A stretch of DNA of 64,000 nucleotides from Clostridia bacterium (GCA_017472225.1 JAFUQS010000007.1:60833-124832); one strand, 5' to 3'. Numbered from the stretch's first letter, positions 38,497 through 49,235 are shown. Program-made: numbers and translations. The notes: generated from the letters alone by a model not told the origin.

Positions 38497-39790
38497 AGTT
38501 AAACGAACAATTGAAAAATACGATCTTCTCTCACAGGTGAAAACGGTTGCCGTCGGAGTATCGGGCGGAGCAGATTCAATGTGTCTTCTCAGTATTTTAG
38601 GTTCATTAAAGGAAGAATATGGTATTATTATAAAAGCCGTTCACCTGAATCATAACCTGAGAGGAGAGGAGGCAAAACGGGATGAAAGCTTTGTTAGGGA
38701 GTATTGCGCACTTCATGGCATTGAGCTTGCCGTTTTCAGCGAGGATATAGCTGCACTTTCCAAAAAAACGGGAATGGGAGAAGAGGAGTGCGGCAGAATG
38801 ATTCGTTACCGTGTTTTTGGTGAAATGAACTGCGATGCTGTTGCAACTGCCCATTCTCTTTCAGACAGTATTGAAACTCTGCTTTTTAATCTGAGTCGTG
38901 GTACAGCTTTGAAGGGGTTATGCGGAATTCCTGCAAAAAGAGAGCCGAATATCATAAGACCGCTTATCGAATGTACACGGAAAGAAATTGAAGATTACTG
39001 CGAAAAAAATCATGTTCCCTACATAACTGATTCTTCAAATCTTTCTGATGATTACATGAGAAATCATATCAGACATAATCTTATACCCGATATTTCAAAA
39101 ATAAATGAGGGTTATGAAAATAATATTGCAAGATGCATAAGTTCACTCAGCGAGGATGATGATTTTTTAACCCGTGAAAGTGAAAAGCTTCTGAAGGAAA
39201 GCAAAACGGACGAAGGCTATAAGCCGAGCGTTTTGAAAAAAGCTCATCCGGCAGTGCGCAAAAGGGCTTTGGCTCATATTTTAAAAAGTAATATGAACAA
39301 GAGCACCGAAAACAGACATGTTGAGCTTTTTAATGAAATCGTTATGAAGTCCGGCGGAAAAATTGAAATCGGTACGGACTTGTATATTTCAGTGAAAGGT
39401 GATATAATCTTTTTTCAGCAGCGCTGCGAAGCTGACGGAAAATGGATAAGTGAATTCATCGGTGACAGAACTGAAACGCCATACGGTGTTTACAGGCTTT
39501 GCAGTTCCGACAAAAAAGAAGCAAACGCAATTGATGCCGATAAACTTCATGATAAGCTGTATCTTTCATCAAGGATGCAAGGGGATAGCTTCACCTTCAG
39601 AAAAAGAGGAATGACAAAAAGCTTGAAAAAGCTTTTCAATGAAATGAAAATTCCGCAGGAAAACAGAAACCGCATTCCCGTGCTTCATGACGGTCAGAAT
39701 GTGGTCTGGGTTGAAAATGTGGGAGTCAATGCGTTTTATACACCGGACGAAAAAACCAAAAATATTATCATAATAAAGAGGGAAGGATAA
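38486..39790 (+). CDS. tilS: tRNA(Ile)-lysidine synthetase
   Basis: 434 residues from ATG 38486, overlapping the dnaB end by 11 bases. The N-type ATP pyrophosphatase P-loop is GVSGGADSMCLL (about 27-38), with AVHLNHNLRGEEAKRDE and NLSRGTALKGLCGIP following, then TilS substrate and C-terminal domains (FTFRKRGMTKSLKKLFNE). It converts C34 of tRNA-Ile2 (CAT anticodon) to lysidine. A possible substrate tRNA lies at 63771. Confidence 0.93.
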   Translation: MICKVKRTIEKYDLLSQVKTVAVGVSGGADSMCLLSILGSLKEEYGIIIKAVHLNHNLRGEEAKRDESFVREYCALHGIELAVFSEDIAALSKKTGMGEEECGRMIRYRVFGEMNCDAVATAHSLSDSIETLLFNLSRGTALKGLCGIPAKREPNIIRPLIECTRKEIEDYCEKNHVPYITDSSNLSDDYMRNHIRHNLIPDISKINEGYENNIARCISSLSEDDDFLTRESEKLLKESKTDEGYKPSVLKKAHPAVRKRALAHILKSNMNKSTENRHVELFNEIVMKSGGKIEIGTDLYISVKGDIIFFQQRCEADGKWISEFIGDRTETPYGVYRLCSSDKKEANAIDADKLHDKLYLSSRMQGDSFTFRKRGMTKSLKKLFNEMKIPQENRNRIPVLHDGQNVVWVENVGVNAFYTPDEKTKNIIIIKREG

Positions 39791-39795
39791 ATAAT

Positions 39796-40350
39796 ATGCT
39801 TAAGGACATTAAAGAAGTTTTTTTCTCCAAAGAAGAAATTCAGGGAATGGTAAGTCGCATCGGTAAACAGATAAGTGAGGATTATAAGGACAAGAATCTT
39901 CTGTTGGTTTGCGTTCTCAAGGGCTCAGTCTGTTTTATGTCCGATCTTATGAAAGAAATCACAATTCCTTGCAAAATTGATTTTATGGAAGCTAAAAGCT
40001 ATGGCGCAGCAACCGTAACCTCGGGTGTTGTCAATATTTCGAAGGATATTGTTTATGATATTTCCGATTATGATATTCTTCTCATTGAGGATATTTTTGA
40101 CAGCGGCAGAACTCTTGAGAAGCTTACTCAGATTCTTTCCCACAGAAATCCGAAAAGTGTAGCTTGCTGCTCACTTCTCGATAAGCCCGAAAGAAGAGCA
40201 GAGGGCGTAAAGCTTGAGCTTAAGTATACAGGCGCACAGGTACCGGATGCCTTCGTTGTTGGCTACGGTCTTGATTATGATGAATATTACCGTAACCTTC
40301 CTTTCATCGGAGTTCTCAAACCGGAAGTTTACACTGAAATAAAGGAGTGA
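39796..40350 (+). CDS. hpt: Hypoxanthine phosphoribosyltransferase
   Basis: 184 residues. The PRPP-binding motif [14 protein letters not shown] (about 94-107) and [14 protein letters not shown] (about 35) are typical, and [20 protein letters not shown] near the end is the guanine/hypoxanthine recognition segment. It salvages hypoxanthine and guanine. The tilS-hpt-ftsH order is conserved in Firmicutes; gaps here are 5 and 7 bp. Confidence 0.95.
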   Translation: MLKDIKEVFFSKEEIQGMVSRIGKQISEDYKDKNLLLVCVLKGSVCFMSDLMKEITIPCKIDFMEAKSYGAATVTSGVVNISKDIVYDISDYDILLIEDIFDSGRTLEKLTQILSHRNPKSVACCSLLDKPERRAEGVKLELKYTGAQVPDAFVVGYGLDYDEYYRNLPFIGVLKPEVYTEIKE

Positions 40351-40357
40351 ATACCTA

Positions 40358-42295
40358 TTGAATAACAACAGCAGCAATACCAACAAGGCAGCGCCCAAAT
40401 GGGGCAATTATCTCTATCTCATCGTGCCTATACTGCTCATTATAACAATGGCATATGTAATAGGCGATAAAACCCGCCCCGAAAAACCTCAGTATTATGA
40501 AATTGTAAGCAGCTTCAGAAACGGTCAGGTGACAGAGTATTCTCTTAATCTTGGCAGTGGTGCTCTTGAATATAAGCTCAAGGGCAACGATGAAGAAAAT
40601 AAATATACGGTTCCCAATGTAGATATTTTCCTTAACGATGTTCATAATTACATCACTGCATATAACCTTGAAAATCCCGATGCTCCCATTAAGTACGACT
40701 ATATAAGAGGTTCTTCGGGTTCTTGGTGGGCAAGTATGCTTCCGACCCTGATTTTAACCGTTCTTATGGTTGCAGGCGTTGCACTTATGTACCGTAAAAT
40801 GGGCCAAAGCATACAAAACGAGAATAATCGTACCTTGGCATTCGGCAAGGCGAGAATCAAGCTTGGAAAAGATCAGAAAACCAAAACAACCTTCAAGGAT
40901 GTTGCCGGTGCCGATGAAGAAAAGGCTGAGCTTGAAGAAATAGTTGAATTTCTTCGTTCGCCTGATGATTTCAGCGCTTTGGGTGCAAGAATTCCCAAGG
41001 GTGTTCTTCTTGTCGGCCCTCCGGGTACAGGTAAAACCCTTCTTGCAAAGGCTGTGGCAGGTGAAGCAGGTGTACCCTTCTTCTCAATTTCAGGCTCTGA
41101 CTTTGTTGAAATGTATGTTGGTGTCGGCGCTTCAAGAGTCCGTGACCTTTTTGAACAGGCAAAGAAGAATTCTCCTTCAATTCTTTTCATTGATGAAATT
41201 GATGCCGTTGGTCGTCACCGTGGCGCCGGTATGGGAGGCGGACATGACGAAAGAGAGCAGACCCTCAATCAGCTTCTCATTGAAATGGATGGCTTCGGTG
41301 CAAATGAAGGCGTTATTATAATTGCCGCAACAAACCGTCCCGATATCCTTGACCCTGCGCTTTTAAGACCCGGCAGATTTGACCGTCAGCTTACAGTAGG
41401 TTATCCCGATGTCAAGGGCAGAGAAGATATTCTTAAGGTTCATGCAAGAAATAAGCCCCTTGCACCTGATGTCAGACTTTCTGTTGTTGCCCGTTCAACT
41501 GCAGGCTTCACCGGTGCTGATCTTGAGAATCTTCTTAATGAGGCAGCTCTTCTTGCTGCAAGAAGAAAGAAAAAAGCAATCACCATGCTTGAAATTGAAG
41601 AAGCAACAATCAAGTGTGTTGTGGGTACTGAAAAGAAATCAAAGAAAATCAGCGATAAAGAAAAGAAGCTTACAGCTTACCACGAAGCAGGCCATGCTCT
41701 TGCTACTTATTACACTCCCGATCAGGATCCTGTTCATCAGATTTCCATCATTCCCAGAGGTATGGCAGGCGGCTACACCATGTCCCTTCCCTCTGAGGAC
41801 AGAAGCTACCGTTCAAAGCAGGATATGCTTGATGACATAGTTGTACTTCTTGGCGGTCGTGTTGCAGAGGCTGTTGTTCTCGGTGATATTTCAACAGGTG
41901 CCTCAAACGACATTGAACGTGCAACAGAGATTGCTCGCAACATGGTAACCAAGTATGGTATGAGTGAAGCCCTCGGACCGATTATGTTCGGTTCATCTGA
42001 CCGTGAGGTTTTCCTTGGCAGAGATTACAGCAGCATGAGAAACTATTCCGAATCTGTTGCTTCCGATATTGATGCCGAAATCAAGAAAATCATTACTTAT
42101 TGCTATGATAAGTGCCGTGAGATTATTGAAACAAACCGTGAAAGACTCAATGTTGTTGCTGAGTATCTTATTACTAATGAGAAAATCGACGGACCTGATT
42201 TTGAAAAGCTCATGAAGGGCGAAAGTATTTCTGATGAAAAAGCACAGGAAGAAAGTGCTGAAGCATCAGCCGACAACGAAAAAACAGAGAATTAA
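40358..42295 (+). CDS. ftsH: ATP-dependent zinc metalloprotease FtsH
   Basis: 645 residues from a TTG start with AAAGGAGTG upstream. Two transmembrane helices (about 17-35 and 124-145) flank an extracytoplasmic domain. The AAA module has Walker A GPPGTGKT, Walker [11 protein letters not shown] and the second region of homology [18 protein letters not shown]; the protease has HEAGH. It degrades misfolded membrane proteins and regulators. Last gene of the rnjA operon, followed by a strong terminator. Confidence 0.97.
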   Translation: MNNNSSNTNKAAPKWGNYLYLIVPILLIITMAYVIGDKTRPEKPQYYEIVSSFRNGQVTEYSLNLGSGALEYKLKGNDEENKYTVPNVDIFLNDVHNYITAYNLENPDAPIKYDYIRGSSGSWWASMLPTLILTVLMVAGVALMYRKMGQSIQNENNRTLAFGKARIKLGKDQKTKTTFKDVAGADEEKAELEEIVEFLRSPDDFSALGARIPKGVLLVGPPGTGKTLLAKAVAGEAGVPFFSISGSDFVEMYVGVGASRVRDLFEQAKKNSPSILFIDEIDAVGRHRGAGMGGGHDEREQTLNQLLIEMDGFGANEGVIIIAATNRPDILDPALLRPGRFDRQLTVGYPDVKGREDILKVHARNKPLAPDVRLSVVARSTAGFTGADLENLLNEAALLAARRKKKAITMLEIEEATIKCVVGTEKKSKKISDKEKKLTAYHEAGHALATYYTPDQDPVHQISIIPRGMAGGYTMSLPSEDRSYRSKQDMLDDIVVLLGGRVAEAVVLGDISTGASNDIERATEIARNMVTKYGMSEALGPIMFGSSDREVFLGRDYSSMRNYSESVASDIDAEIKKIITYCYDKCREIIETNRERLNVVAEYLITNEKIDGPDFEKLMKGESISDEKAQEESAEASADNEKTEN

Positions 42296-42305
42296 GAATG
42301 ATTTA

Positions 42306-42342
42306 ACGGACTGACGCAATTTTGTGCGGCAGTCCGTTTTTG
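42306..42342 (+). terminator. Terminator after ftsH
   Basis: ACGGACTG (42306-42313) with CAGTCCGT (42330-42337) plus inner CGCA/TGCG pairs, followed by TTTTTG. Confidence 0.85.
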
Positions 42343-42367
42343 TGTACAAGATATTGTGATAAAATAC

Positions 42368-42396
42368 TTGCCCTTGAGAAAAGTTTGTGATATACT
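42368..42396 (+). promoter_or_regulatory. Promoter of the UppP-like gene
   Basis: TTGCCC (42368-42373), 17-bp spacer, TATACT (42391-42396). Confidence 0.6.
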
Positions 42397-42438
42397 TTAA
42401 TTTGATAAATTATGATTGACTTGGTATGGAGGACATAT

Positions 42439-43287
42439 ATGTTAGAGTATATTAAAATTCTGATTCTGGCAATTTTTACGGGCGTGTCGGCACCCTTGCC
42501 CACATCCTCTGCTGCTCATTATTCTTTTATGAACTGTGTTCTTAATTTTTCGTCTGATGAAGCACTTTTAGGCTTTTATTATTCGGTTTTTATGCTTGTT
42601 GTTGCTTTTGTTGTTTTCTTTGCACTGAGAAAAATCTACATAAAAGCTGCAAAATCGCTTTTTTCAAAATCCAAGGATAAAACCACACTCGCTTATAAAA
42701 AACGTCAGAAGAACATTTTTCTTTCAATGCTGCCGTCATTGATTCTGTTTATTCCTGTTTCATCTGACACACTTTTGTGCGATTATTTTGAAAAATTCCT
42801 TTCACCTAACAGCCTTCTTGTAATTTGCATAGCTTCTGTTGTGTGCGGACTTTTTCTTGTGATTTCCATCTGGTACACAAATAAAGGTGATAATACCAAG
42901 AAAAGAGGAGGCACCACAAGGGATGTAATGAGAATGTCCGTTTATAATCTTGTTTCTCATATGATACCCGGGCTTTCCAAGGTTTCCCTTTCTGCAACAA
43001 ACCTTCTTATATGTGATGTTGAACCGAAGGTTATTACAAGAGAAATTTTCCTTTATCTTGCCCCGCAGATTTTTCTTTTTAATCTCATTAAGGTTGTGAG
43101 AGCGCTTGTTGGCGGACTTGTTTTTGACCCTGTCACTTTGATTATAGGTATTGTTGCTGTCGCCTTGTCAAGTGCTTTGATTGTTTCTCTTTCCGGCAAG
43201 GTAAACATGAGAAAGCTTTATGCTTTTTTCAGCGTTTATTCAATCGCTTTCGGTATTTTTACGGGCATAAGTTCCTTCATTCTTTAA
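42439..43287 (+). CDS. Divergent UppP/BacA-family membrane protein
   Basis: 282 residues from ATG 42439 (GGAGG at 42427), with about eight hydrophobic helices. It aligns by eye with undecaprenyl-diphosphatase: motif 1 is GVSAPLPTSSAAHY where UppP has an E-x-LPISSSGH pattern, and motif 2 is IPGLSKVSLSAT where UppP has PGxSRSGxT. The motif 1 Glu and the motif 2 Arg are replaced, so the classical phosphatase chemistry is doubtful. It may be a transporter-like or altered-substrate member. It lies directly upstream of ftsK. Confidence 0.7.
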   Translation: MLEYIKILILAIFTGVSAPLPTSSAAHYSFMNCVLNFSSDEALLGFYYSVFMLVVAFVVFFALRKIYIKAAKSLFSKSKDKTTLAYKKRQKNIFLSMLPSLILFIPVSSDTLLCDYFEKFLSPNSLLVICIASVVCGLFLVISIWYTNKGDNTKKRGGTTRDVMRMSVYNLVSHMIPGLSKVSLSATNLLICDVEPKVITREIFLYLAPQIFLFNLIKVVRALVGGLVFDPVTLIIGIVAVALSSALIVSLSGKVNMRKLYAFFSVYSIAFGIFTGISSFIL

Positions 43288-43308
43288 TAAACGGAGAGTA
43301 TAAATAAT

Positions 43309-46215
43309 ATGGCAAATACAAAATCAAATAAAACCGGTGGTGCAAAAAAGAAAACTGCAACCAAAAAATCCGGTGGCGGAAAAGGTAAATCCGCAAAAAG
43401 TAAAACAAAGGTAGTCGGCAAAAATGCCGGTGAAAGACTCAGCCTTTTGGAAACACACCGCAATATAGTTATGCTTATTTATCTTGCTTTAGGTGTGATT
43501 TTCGGCTGTTTTGCATTTATCGGCGGCTCAAATATCTGGGAAACTGTCAGAGCTGCTCTTTTCTCCTTCTTCGGTATCGGCTTATACATTCTTGTGGCTT
43601 TTCTTGTGGTTGTCGGAATAAGAATTGCTTTGGGCAACCTGAAAAAAAGTCTTATTAAAACAAATTTATCGGGAGCATTTTTAATTATAATGTTCCTGTC
43701 CTTTGTTCATCTTTTCAACTATACTGTCGGCGATGGCGGAATGGCTGAATGGCGTGAGCATCTTTCTCACGCTGCCGGAACAGGCTGGGATATGGGTGTA
43801 AATTCCTTCCATTGGTGCGGAGGTATTATCGGAGCTGTTGTCGGTGGTCTTCTTCTTGAGGGATGCGGCAAAGCGGGTGCTTTTGTTATTGTAGGAGCAC
43901 TTTTAATTGTAAGTATTCTCGTTTGCTTCGGCATCGGTCTTAATTCTGTCGGAAATGTTGTTTCAACCTTTATCAACAAGAGTAAAGACAAAATAGATGA
44001 GACAAATGAAAACACAAAAATCAGGCTTGATGAGAAAAAAAGACTTCGTGAAGAAAAGAAAAAGCTTGAAGAAGAACAAAGAGCTCTTGAAAGCGAAGAA
44101 AATATTGATGAAAATGAGGAATCAGAAGAATATTTTGCCGAAGAACAGCTTGAAACTGATTCAAATTCTGCAGTGGGAATTTTTGATTTCAACGAAACAG
44201 AAATTGAAAATGATCCTCTGAAAAATAAAGAGGAACCCGTAAAGCCTGCTGCACCCTTTAAGAGTAAGCAAAGCAATACTCCTATTTCAAATCAGACATA
44301 CAAGAGGACTCTTAAGCCCTACAGACCTGATGAAAATGTATTCACTTATCCTGATAAAAATGCCTCAGTATCAACGAGCAGAAGCGAAACGAATATAAGA
44401 TTTTCGGGTGACGACCTTATTTCTGCGGGTGCAAAAAGAACCGAAGACGCTTTCGGAAATGCCTATAAAACAAATAAGGAGGAAGAAGTACTTCCTGTCG
44501 ATTACGAAGAAATAAAAGAAAATATTGAGGAAGGTATTTTTATTGATGTTGACGATGAATTTGCCGACAGAAGGGAAGAGCTTTCCACAAAAGCGAAAAA
44601 AATTGTTAATGATGCGGCTGATTCTGCAGCGGCTGTGAGAAAAAAGAACATGGATGAAGTCAACAATTTTGTTGAAGAAAAGAAAACCAAAAGGGAATAT
44701 ACTCTTCCTTCCATCGATTGCCTCAATGAACCTAAGTTCGGCAGTGAGGAGAACTATGCCGAGGAAATGAAGATGACAGCGAGAAAGCTTGTCGATGTTC
44801 TGAAAAGCTTTGGAGTTGAAACAAAGCTTATCGGTGTTTCAAGAGGACCTTCCGTAACAAGATACGAGCTTTCACCGGCTCCGGGCGTTAAAATCAGCAA
44901 AATCACAAATCTTGCCGATGATATTGCACTCGGTCTTGCATCATCGGGCGTTCGTATTGAAGCTCCGATTCCCAATAAGTCAGCCGTCGGTATTGAGGTT
45001 CCGAACAAGAGCCGTGCAACGGTAACAATGAGAGAAATGGTTTCATCGGAAGAATATAACAAAGGCAAAAACAGCGGTAAGCTTCTTAATGTTGCACTCG
45101 GTAAGGATATCACAGGTAATATCACCTGCGCAGACCTTTCAAAAATGCCTCACCTTCTTATTGCGGGTACAACAGGCTCAGGTAAATCTGTCTGCCTCAA
45201 TGTTATGATTGCAAGTATTCTTTATAATGCGACACCTTCTCAGGTCAAGCTTCTGATGATTGACCCCAAGCAAGTTGAATTCACTGTTTATAACGGCATA
45301 CCCCACCTTCTTGTTCCGGTTATCTCTGATGCAAGAAAGGCAGCCGGCTCTCTTGCATGGGCTGTTGGTGAAATGGATAGCCGATATAAGACTTTTTCAT
45401 CCTGTGCCGTTCGTGACATCGCATCTTACAACAAATATGCTGAAGAACATCCCGAGCTCAATTTGCAATATATGCCGCAGATTGTGATTTTTATTGACGA
45501 GCTCAACGACCTTATGATGGTATCACCTAAGGAGGTTGAAGATTCAATCTGCCGTCTTGCGCAGAAGGCGAGAGCAGCGGGTATGCACCTTGTTGTTGCA
45601 ACGCAAAGACCTTCTGTTGATGTTATCACAGGTATCATCAAGGCTAACATACCTTCAAGAATTTCTCTTTCGGTTTCATCACAGGTTGACTCAAGAACAA
45701 TTCTTGATGCCATCGGTGCCGAGAAGCTTCTTGGTAACGGTGATATGCTCTTTAACCCCGTTGGTATGTCAAAGCCTGTCCGAATTCAGGGCGCATATCT
45801 TTCCGATACAGAAATTGAAAAGATTGTTACCTTTATAAAGAACCAGGAAAATGCTGAATATGACGACGGAATTATGGAAGAAATTGAGAAGAATGCAGTT
45901 GTTGATACAAAGAAAAAGTCGTCTTCGTCAGTGGCGGGTGACGATGCTGATAATCAGTACGATGTTCTTATTGAAGATGCAATGAACATTGTAACTGAAC
46001 TGAATTCTGCTTCAACAACGGTTATTCAGAGAAAGCTTTCTGTCGGATACGCAAGGGCTGCGAGGATTATGGATCAGCTTGAGCAGCTTGGCTATATTTC
46101 ACCGGCAGAAGGCAACAAACCAAGACGAGTTCTTGTTTCAAGGGCTCAGTATCTTGAAATGCGTGCAGGTGCCGATAATGTTGGCAACGATGATTTTGAT
46201 GTTTTATCTGACTGA
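43309..46215 (+). CDS. ftsK: DNA translocase FtsK/SpoIIIE
   Basis: 968 residues. A Lys/Ala/Gly-rich N terminus (1-45), about four transmembrane helices (50-220), a long charged linker (about 225-480), then alpha, beta and gamma domains. Walker A is GTTGSGKSVCLN (about 623-634), Walker B VIFIDELNDLMM, and the winged-helix gamma domain ends VGYARAARIMDQLEQLG. It pumps chromosomal DNA through the division or sporulation septum. Whether it acts as FtsK or SpoIIIE cannot be told from one copy. Confidence 0.95.
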   Translation: MANTKSNKTGGAKKKTATKKSGGGKGKSAKSKTKVVGKNAGERLSLLETHRNIVMLIYLALGVIFGCFAFIGGSNIWETVRAALFSFFGIGLYILVAFLVVVGIRIALGNLKKSLIKTNLSGAFLIIMFLSFVHLFNYTVGDGGMAEWREHLSHAAGTGWDMGVNSFHWCGGIIGAVVGGLLLEGCGKAGAFVIVGALLIVSILVCFGIGLNSVGNVVSTFINKSKDKIDETNENTKIRLDEKKRLREEKKKLEEEQRALESEENIDENEESEEYFAEEQLETDSNSAVGIFDFNETEIENDPLKNKEEPVKPAAPFKSKQSNTPISNQTYKRTLKPYRPDENVFTYPDKNASVSTSRSETNIRFSGDDLISAGAKRTEDAFGNAYKTNKEEEVLPVDYEEIKENIEEGIFIDVDDEFADRREELSTKAKKIVNDAADSAAAVRKKNMDEVNNFVEEKKTKREYTLPSIDCLNEPKFGSEENYAEEMKMTARKLVDVLKSFGVETKLIGVSRGPSVTRYELSPAPGVKISKITNLADDIALGLASSGVRIEAPIPNKSAVGIEVPNKSRATVTMREMVSSEEYNKGKNSGKLLNVALGKDITGNITCADLSKMPHLLIAGTTGSGKSVCLNVMIASILYNATPSQVKLLMIDPKQVEFTVYNGIPHLLVPVISDARKAAGSLAWAVGEMDSRYKTFSSCAVRDIASYNKYAEEHPELNLQYMPQIVIFIDELNDLMMVSPKEVEDSICRLAQKARAAGMHLVVATQRPSVDVITGIIKANIPSRISLSVSSQVDSRTILDAIGAEKLLGNGDMLFNPVGMSKPVRIQGAYLSDTEIEKIVTFIKNQENAEYDDGIMEEIEKNAVVDTKKKSSSSVAGDDADNQYDVLIEDAMNIVTELNSASTTVIQRKLSVGYARAARIMDQLEQLGYISPAEGNKPRRVLVSRAQYLEMRAGADNVGNDDFDVLSD

Positions 46216-46241
46216 TTTTCAGTTCATTAAAAGGATTATTT

Positions 46242-48128
46242 ATGAATGATTTTTTACCCCTTAAAAAAGAAGATGCACTGAAAAGAGGGTGGGATGAGGT
46301 AGACTTTGTCTATGTAATCGGCGACGCTTATGTTGACCACCCTTCATTCGGTCCTGCGATAATATCTCGTGTGCTTGAGCATAACGGCTTTACTGTTGGC
46401 ATTATCTCACAGCCTGATTGGCGCAGCGCAAATGATTTCACCGAATACGGAAAGCCGAGACTCGGCTTTTTCGTGTCTTCCGGCAACATTGACTCAATGG
46501 TTGCTCATTATACTGCCGCAAAGAAAAAGCGCAGCGATGATGCCTATACCCCCGGTGGAAAGGCTGGTTCAAGACCTGACAGAGCAGTAATTGTTTATTG
46601 CAACAGAATCCGTGAAGCCTACGGGGATATTCCTATAATAATCGGTGGCCTTGAAGCGTCACTTCGACGCTTTGCTCATTATGACTATTGGGATGATAAA
46701 ATACGCCGTTCAATCATTTTTGACTCACAGGCAGACCTGATATCCTACGGAATGGGTGAAAAACAAACCGTTGAAATAGCTGAAAGGCTTCGCAACGGTG
46801 AAAGTATTTCTGAAATCCGTGATGTGAGAGGAACTTGTTATATCTGTGATGTCAAGGATACGCCGTTAACGGGTGCAGAATGTCCCTCTTATGAAAATGT
46901 TGTCAGAAGCAAAAAGGAATATGCTGTTTCCTGCCGTATTCAACAGGATGAACAGGATCACATAAGAGGAAAGCTCATCAAGCAGCGTCACGGAAACAAA
47001 ATGCTTGTTCAGAATCCACCTATGCCTCCGCTTACCACTGAAGAATTAGACGAAATATACGCTCTGCCTTATATGAGAACATATCATCCTTCATATGAAG
47101 AAAAGGGTGGTGTGCCCGGAATTGAGGAGGTTCGTTTTTCAATCACTCACAACAGAGGCTGTTTTGGTGGCTGCAACTTTTGTTCAATTGCTTTTCATCA
47201 GGGAAGGTATGTTACTTCAAGAAGCAAAGAATCTATCCTGGCAGAGGCAGAGCTTCTCACAGGACTTCCCGACTTCAAGGGTTATATTCACGATGTCGGC
47301 GGTCCGACGGCTAATTTCAGGCAAACCTCATGTGAGAAACAAAAAACAATGGGTCTTTGCAAGGGCAAAAAATGTCTTGCACCAAAGGTTTGTCCTGCTC
47401 TCAAAGCAAATCATGAGGAATATGTTGATATACTTCGTTCAATGAGGAATATCAAAGGAATAAAGAAGGTATTTATCCGTTCGGGCATAAGATATGACTA
47501 TATGCTTCAGGATAAAGACGAAACCTTTTTCAAGGAACTTATCAGATATCATGTCAGCGGTCAGCTTAAGGTTGCACCGGAGCATTGCTCTGCTATGGTC
47601 CTTGAAAAAATGGGCAAGCCTTATATTGACACCTATGTTAACTTTTCAAAAAGGTATTTTGAGCTGAGCAAAAGTGTCGGTAAGGAGCAGTATCTTGTTC
47701 CTTATCTCATGTCTTCTCATCCCGGCTCGAGACTTGATGATGCAATTGAACTTGCTCAGTTCCTGAAAAAAAGAAATATCAGACCTGAACAGGTTCAGGA
47801 TTTTTATCCCACTCCGGGAACAATTTCAACCTGTATGTTTTATACGGGGCTTGACCCTTATACAATGAAAGAGGTTTTTGTTGCAAAAACTCCCGAGGAA
47901 AAAGCTATGCAAAGAGCTCTTTTGCAGTATTATAATCCTGCCAATAAACAGATTATTATTAAAGCTCTGAAAAAAGCGGGCAGGTACGATCTGATCGGTA
48001 AAGGTGAAAAATGTCTTGTTACAGAGGATAGAAATTCGCTGACACCGAATAAAAACAGAGCAAATCAACGAAACCAAAAAAAGGACGGTTATAATTATGG
48101 CAAGACGAAGAAGGGGAAGAAAAGGTAA
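46242..48128 (+). CDS. YgiQ-family radical SAM protein
   Basis: 628 residues. The N-terminal UPF0313 part starts FLPLKKEDALKRGWDEVDFVYV. The radical SAM cluster motif is RGCFGGCNFCS (CxxxCxxC, about residue 305), with a further Cys-rich stretch CKGKKCLAPKVC and the YgiQ tail FYPTPGTISTCMFYTG. The C-terminal 40 residues are Lys/Asn-rich. The family is universal in clostridia but its reaction is not established to my knowledge. It overlaps the next gene by 32 bases. Confidence 0.88.
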   Translation: MNDFLPLKKEDALKRGWDEVDFVYVIGDAYVDHPSFGPAIISRVLEHNGFTVGIISQPDWRSANDFTEYGKPRLGFFVSSGNIDSMVAHYTAAKKKRSDDAYTPGGKAGSRPDRAVIVYCNRIREAYGDIPIIIGGLEASLRRFAHYDYWDDKIRRSIIFDSQADLISYGMGEKQTVEIAERLRNGESISEIRDVRGTCYICDVKDTPLTGAECPSYENVVRSKKEYAVSCRIQQDEQDHIRGKLIKQRHGNKMLVQNPPMPPLTTEELDEIYALPYMRTYHPSYEEKGGVPGIEEVRFSITHNRGCFGGCNFCSIAFHQGRYVTSRSKESILAEAELLTGLPDFKGYIHDVGGPTANFRQTSCEKQKTMGLCKGKKCLAPKVCPALKANHEEYVDILRSMRNIKGIKKVFIRSGIRYDYMLQDKDETFFKELIRYHVSGQLKVAPEHCSAMVLEKMGKPYIDTYVNFSKRYFELSKSVGKEQYLVPYLMSSHPGSRLDDAIELAQFLKKRNIRPEQVQDFYPTPGTISTCMFYTGLDPYTMKEVFVAKTPEEKAMQRALLQYYNPANKQIIIKALKKAGRYDLIGKGEKCLVTEDRNSLTPNKNRANQRNQKKDGYNYGKTKKGKKR

Positions 48129-48990
48129 GCACAGTATTCTCATCACTGTTATTGTTATTATTCTTATAGCTCTTGGCGCCGGAATTGAAAAAACAGGAGT
48201 CGGAGATGTCAATCCGTATTCATCAAAGGATGCCTATGTGCATTTTATAGATGTCGGTCAGGGATCATCTGCATTGATTCAGGTCGGCTCAAAAGGAATT
48301 CTTATTGATGCCGGCGAAACAGATTATGGCGACTATGTTGTTGAATATCTTAACTCATGCGGTATTGAAGAGCTCGAATATGTCATTGCTTCCCATCCTC
48401 ATTCTGACCATATCGGCGGAATGTGTGATGTACTTGACAGCTTCACCGTCGGAGAATTTATAATGCCGCTGCTTACAGAAATCAACATTCCCACCACCAG
48501 AGTTTATGAAAATATGCTGAACAGCCTTTTTGACAAGGATATTACCATAAGCGTGGCAGAGGTTGGGGCAAAATATGAAATTGAAGGAGCTTCTCTTGAA
48601 ATTTTCGGACCTGTCGAGCAGACTATTGATTTAAATGATATGTCAGTTATATGCAAGGTAAATGTCAACGGAACTGAATTTATGTTCCTTGGCGATGCCG
48701 AAAAGCCTGAGCTGTCATCGGTTTATAATTCAGTTGCTCTTGATTTCGAAGCAGATGTTATTGCAATGGGTCACCACGGCAGCAGTACATCCATCCACAA
48801 AAAATTTCTCAATGCGGTTGATGCGGATGTTGCTGTTATAAGCTGCGGTAAGGATAACTCCTACGGACATCCGAATGAGGAAGCTCTGGAATACATTGAC
48901 CAAGCAGGTATGACGCTTTACAGAACCGACTATGAAGGCGACATTGTGTTTAAATGCACCGAAGGCGGATATGAAAGGATAGAAAACTGA
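48097..48990 (+). CDS. ComEC-like MBL-fold hydrolase, membrane-anchored
   Basis: 297 residues: a basic start (RRRRGRKGK), one transmembrane helix (about 11-28), then a metallo-beta-lactamase domain with FIDVGQGSSALI, the metal motif SHPHSDHIGG, FLGDAE and MGHHGSS. This is the MBL part of ComEC without its channel. Such single-domain proteins are extracellular DNases or phosphodiesterases of uncertain role. It overlaps ygiQ at its start and the DUF3006 gene by one base at its end. Confidence 0.85.
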   Translation: MARRRRGRKGKHSILITVIVIILIALGAGIEKTGVGDVNPYSSKDAYVHFIDVGQGSSALIQVGSKGILIDAGETDYGDYVVEYLNSCGIEELEYVIASHPHSDHIGGMCDVLDSFTVGEFIMPLLTEINIPTTRVYENMLNSLFDKDITISVAEVGAKYEIEGASLEIFGPVEQTIDLNDMSVICKVNVNGTEFMFLGDAEKPELSSVYNSVALDFEADVIAMGHHGSSTSIHKKFLNAVDADVAVISCGKDNSYGHPNEEALEYIDQAGMTLYRTDYEGDIVFKCTEGGYERIEN

Positions 48991-49217
48991 TGAAATATAC
49001 AGTTGACAGGATAACAGACGGTGTGGCAGTTCTCGAAAAAGAGGATATGAGCCATGTTGAAGTATCCGTGAAGCTTTTACCTTACAATATAAAAGAGGGG
49101 AGTATCCTTGTTTTTGACGGCAGCTCATATACCGTCGATCACACACTTGAAGCCGAAAGAAGAAGAATGCTTCTTCAAAAGCAAGAGGATTTGTTGAAAA
49201 AGTCAAAAAAACAATAA
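48990..49217 (+). CDS. DUF3006 protein
   Basis: 75 residues: YTVDRITDGVAVLEKED (about 3-19), an SH3-like small beta domain typical of DUF3006, then a charged helix (EAERRRMLLQKQEDLLKKSKK). DUF3006 genes commonly follow a ComEC-like MBL gene, as here with a one-base overlap, so the two products probably work together. No catalytic residues are evident. Confidence 0.82.
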   Translation: MKYTVDRITDGVAVLEKEDMSHVEVSVKLLPYNIKEGSILVFDGSSYTVDHTLEAERRRMLLQKQEDLLKKSKKQ

Positions 49218-49235
49218 AAAATTTGTGAAAATTAC

